6,063 bases of DNA from Streptococcus panodentis (GTDB lineage Bacteria; Bacillota; Bacilli; Lactobacillales; Streptococcaceae), in NCBI RefSeq assembly GCF_017884005.1, contig NZ_QFAY01000045.1:1-6063 (forward strand). The letters are read 5' to 3'. A program made the translations under genes and the position numbers. The notes under the pieces were generated by a model that searched no databases, was not told the DNA's origin, and saw only the letters and a list, made by a program, of their open reading frames with translations. Of the stretch, positions 5,801-6,063 are shown one piece after another. Positions within the stretch are counted from its first letter, which is position 1; each line of letters begins with the position of its first letter.

Positions 5801-5828
5801 CTCCAACAGTCCAGAAGGACTGTTGGAG
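5801..5828. repeat. Perfect 12-bp hairpin with AGAA loop
   Basis: CTCCAACAGTCC (5801-5812) pairs over all 12 bases with GGACTGTTGGAG (5817-5828) around AGAA. It has no T-run and is immediately followed by the repeat at 5827-5963, so it probably forms its left border. Confidence 0.55.
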
Positions 5829-5963
5829 GCTGGAGATAAAGGGAACGCAGTTCCCAGCCTTCGTTCAGCCCGAGCCTAGAAATACGAAAGCGAGGAAGGT
5901 CTGGGAGAGCTTTTCAGCCCGAACCTTGGTACGCGAAAGCAAGAGAGACCGCGGGACCTTTTT
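5827..5963 (+). repeat. Right copy of dispersed repeat, two tandem units
   Basis: AGGCT/AGCCT (5827-5831, 5856-5860) encloses the hairpin GGGAAC-GCA-GTTCCC (5841-5855). Two diverged units that both begin TTCAGCCCGA follow at 5864 and 5913, 49 bases apart, each containing CGAAAGC. The first unit closely matches the left-edge copy at 51-88. AAGGTC (5896-5901) can also pair with GACCTT (5955-5960) just before TTT, giving a possible weak terminator for usp. No coding potential was seen. Confidence 0.5.
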
Positions 5964-5971
5964 ACTCCCCG

Positions 5972-6003
5972 GACAGTTTCACTGTTAAAAGAGGCTGAGA
6001 CAA
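5972..6003 (+). repeat. Shared 20-mer and GAGGCTGAGACAA motif
   Basis: 5972-5991 matches 305-324 at 18 of 20 bases. GAGGCTGAGACAA (5991-6003) overlaps it by one base and is the same motif as the ends of the element at 4673-4858. The motif probably marks the border of another repeat running out of the window. Confidence 0.45.
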
Positions 6004-6019
6004 AAAGCTTCAACTCATG

Positions 6020-6057
6020 AAAAAGGGATAAGGTCGGTTTAAGATCTTATCCTTTTT
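6020..6057. terminator. Bidirectional terminator near the right edge
   Basis: AAAAAGGGATAAG (6020-6032) pairs with CTTATCCTTTTT (6046-6057) with one bulged G, and T-runs lie on both sides. It would end rightward transcription from usp and leftward transcription from a gene beyond the window. Confidence 0.75.
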
Positions 6058-6063
6058 CTAGTT

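Noticed and set aside
5731..5988. 85-residue plus-strand ORF
   Set aside because: It lies across hairpins and tandem repeat units and starts inside the loop of an inverted repeat.

Overview
The window looks like chromosomal DNA of an oral, viridans-type Streptococcus, most likely of the sanguinis/gordonii/cristatus kind. The reasons are a sortase-anchored LPKTG surface protein, consensus sigma-A promoters with extended -10 TGnTATAAT, GAGG-type ribosome binding sites, intergenic repeats starting GAGGCTGRGACAA, and an alaT/universal-stress-protein pair that, from memory, lies beside codY in many streptococci (codY itself is not in the window). The species cannot be fixed from the sequence alone.

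Layout from left to right. Positions 1-369 hold no convincing gene: there is a dispersed-repeat copy, a perfect 26-bp palindrome, a small open frame that may be a remnant, and strong hairpins. A bidirectional terminator at 370-397 closes an 845-residue LPXTG surface protein on the minus strand (403-2940). That protein has two alanine/glutamine-rich coiled-coil arms of similar length around a central CAP-like domain of the SEC10/PgrA type. Its promoter region at 2964-3000 has an inverted repeat at the expected transcription start. Positions 3121-3257 carry three hairpins that end the minus-strand gene alaT (3296-4510), which encodes a glutamate-pyruvate aminotransferase. Upstream of alaT is a near-consensus promoter at 4544-4572.

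The 729-bp divergent region between alaT and the plus-strand universal stress protein gene (5240-5692) contains a 186-bp MITE-like repeat with imperfect terminal inverted repeats (4673-4858), a good plus-strand promoter (4969-4997), and an unusually long structured leader of about 236 nt that includes a possible 18-codon leader ORF. After the stress-protein gene, 5693-6063 again has no gene: it holds hairpins, two tandem diverged copies of the repeat seen at the left edge, and a bidirectional terminator.

The three genes do not form one operon: alaT and the surface-protein gene each have a promoter and are separated by terminators, while the stress-protein gene is divergent. AlaT links alanine to the glutamate/pyruvate pools, the Usp is a cytoplasmic nucleotide-binding stress protein, and the LPXTG protein acts outside the cell. 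No defence system, CRISPR array, tRNA or rRNA was seen. The points most worth following up are the architecture of the surface protein, the stress-gene leader, and the repeats shared by the two window ends.
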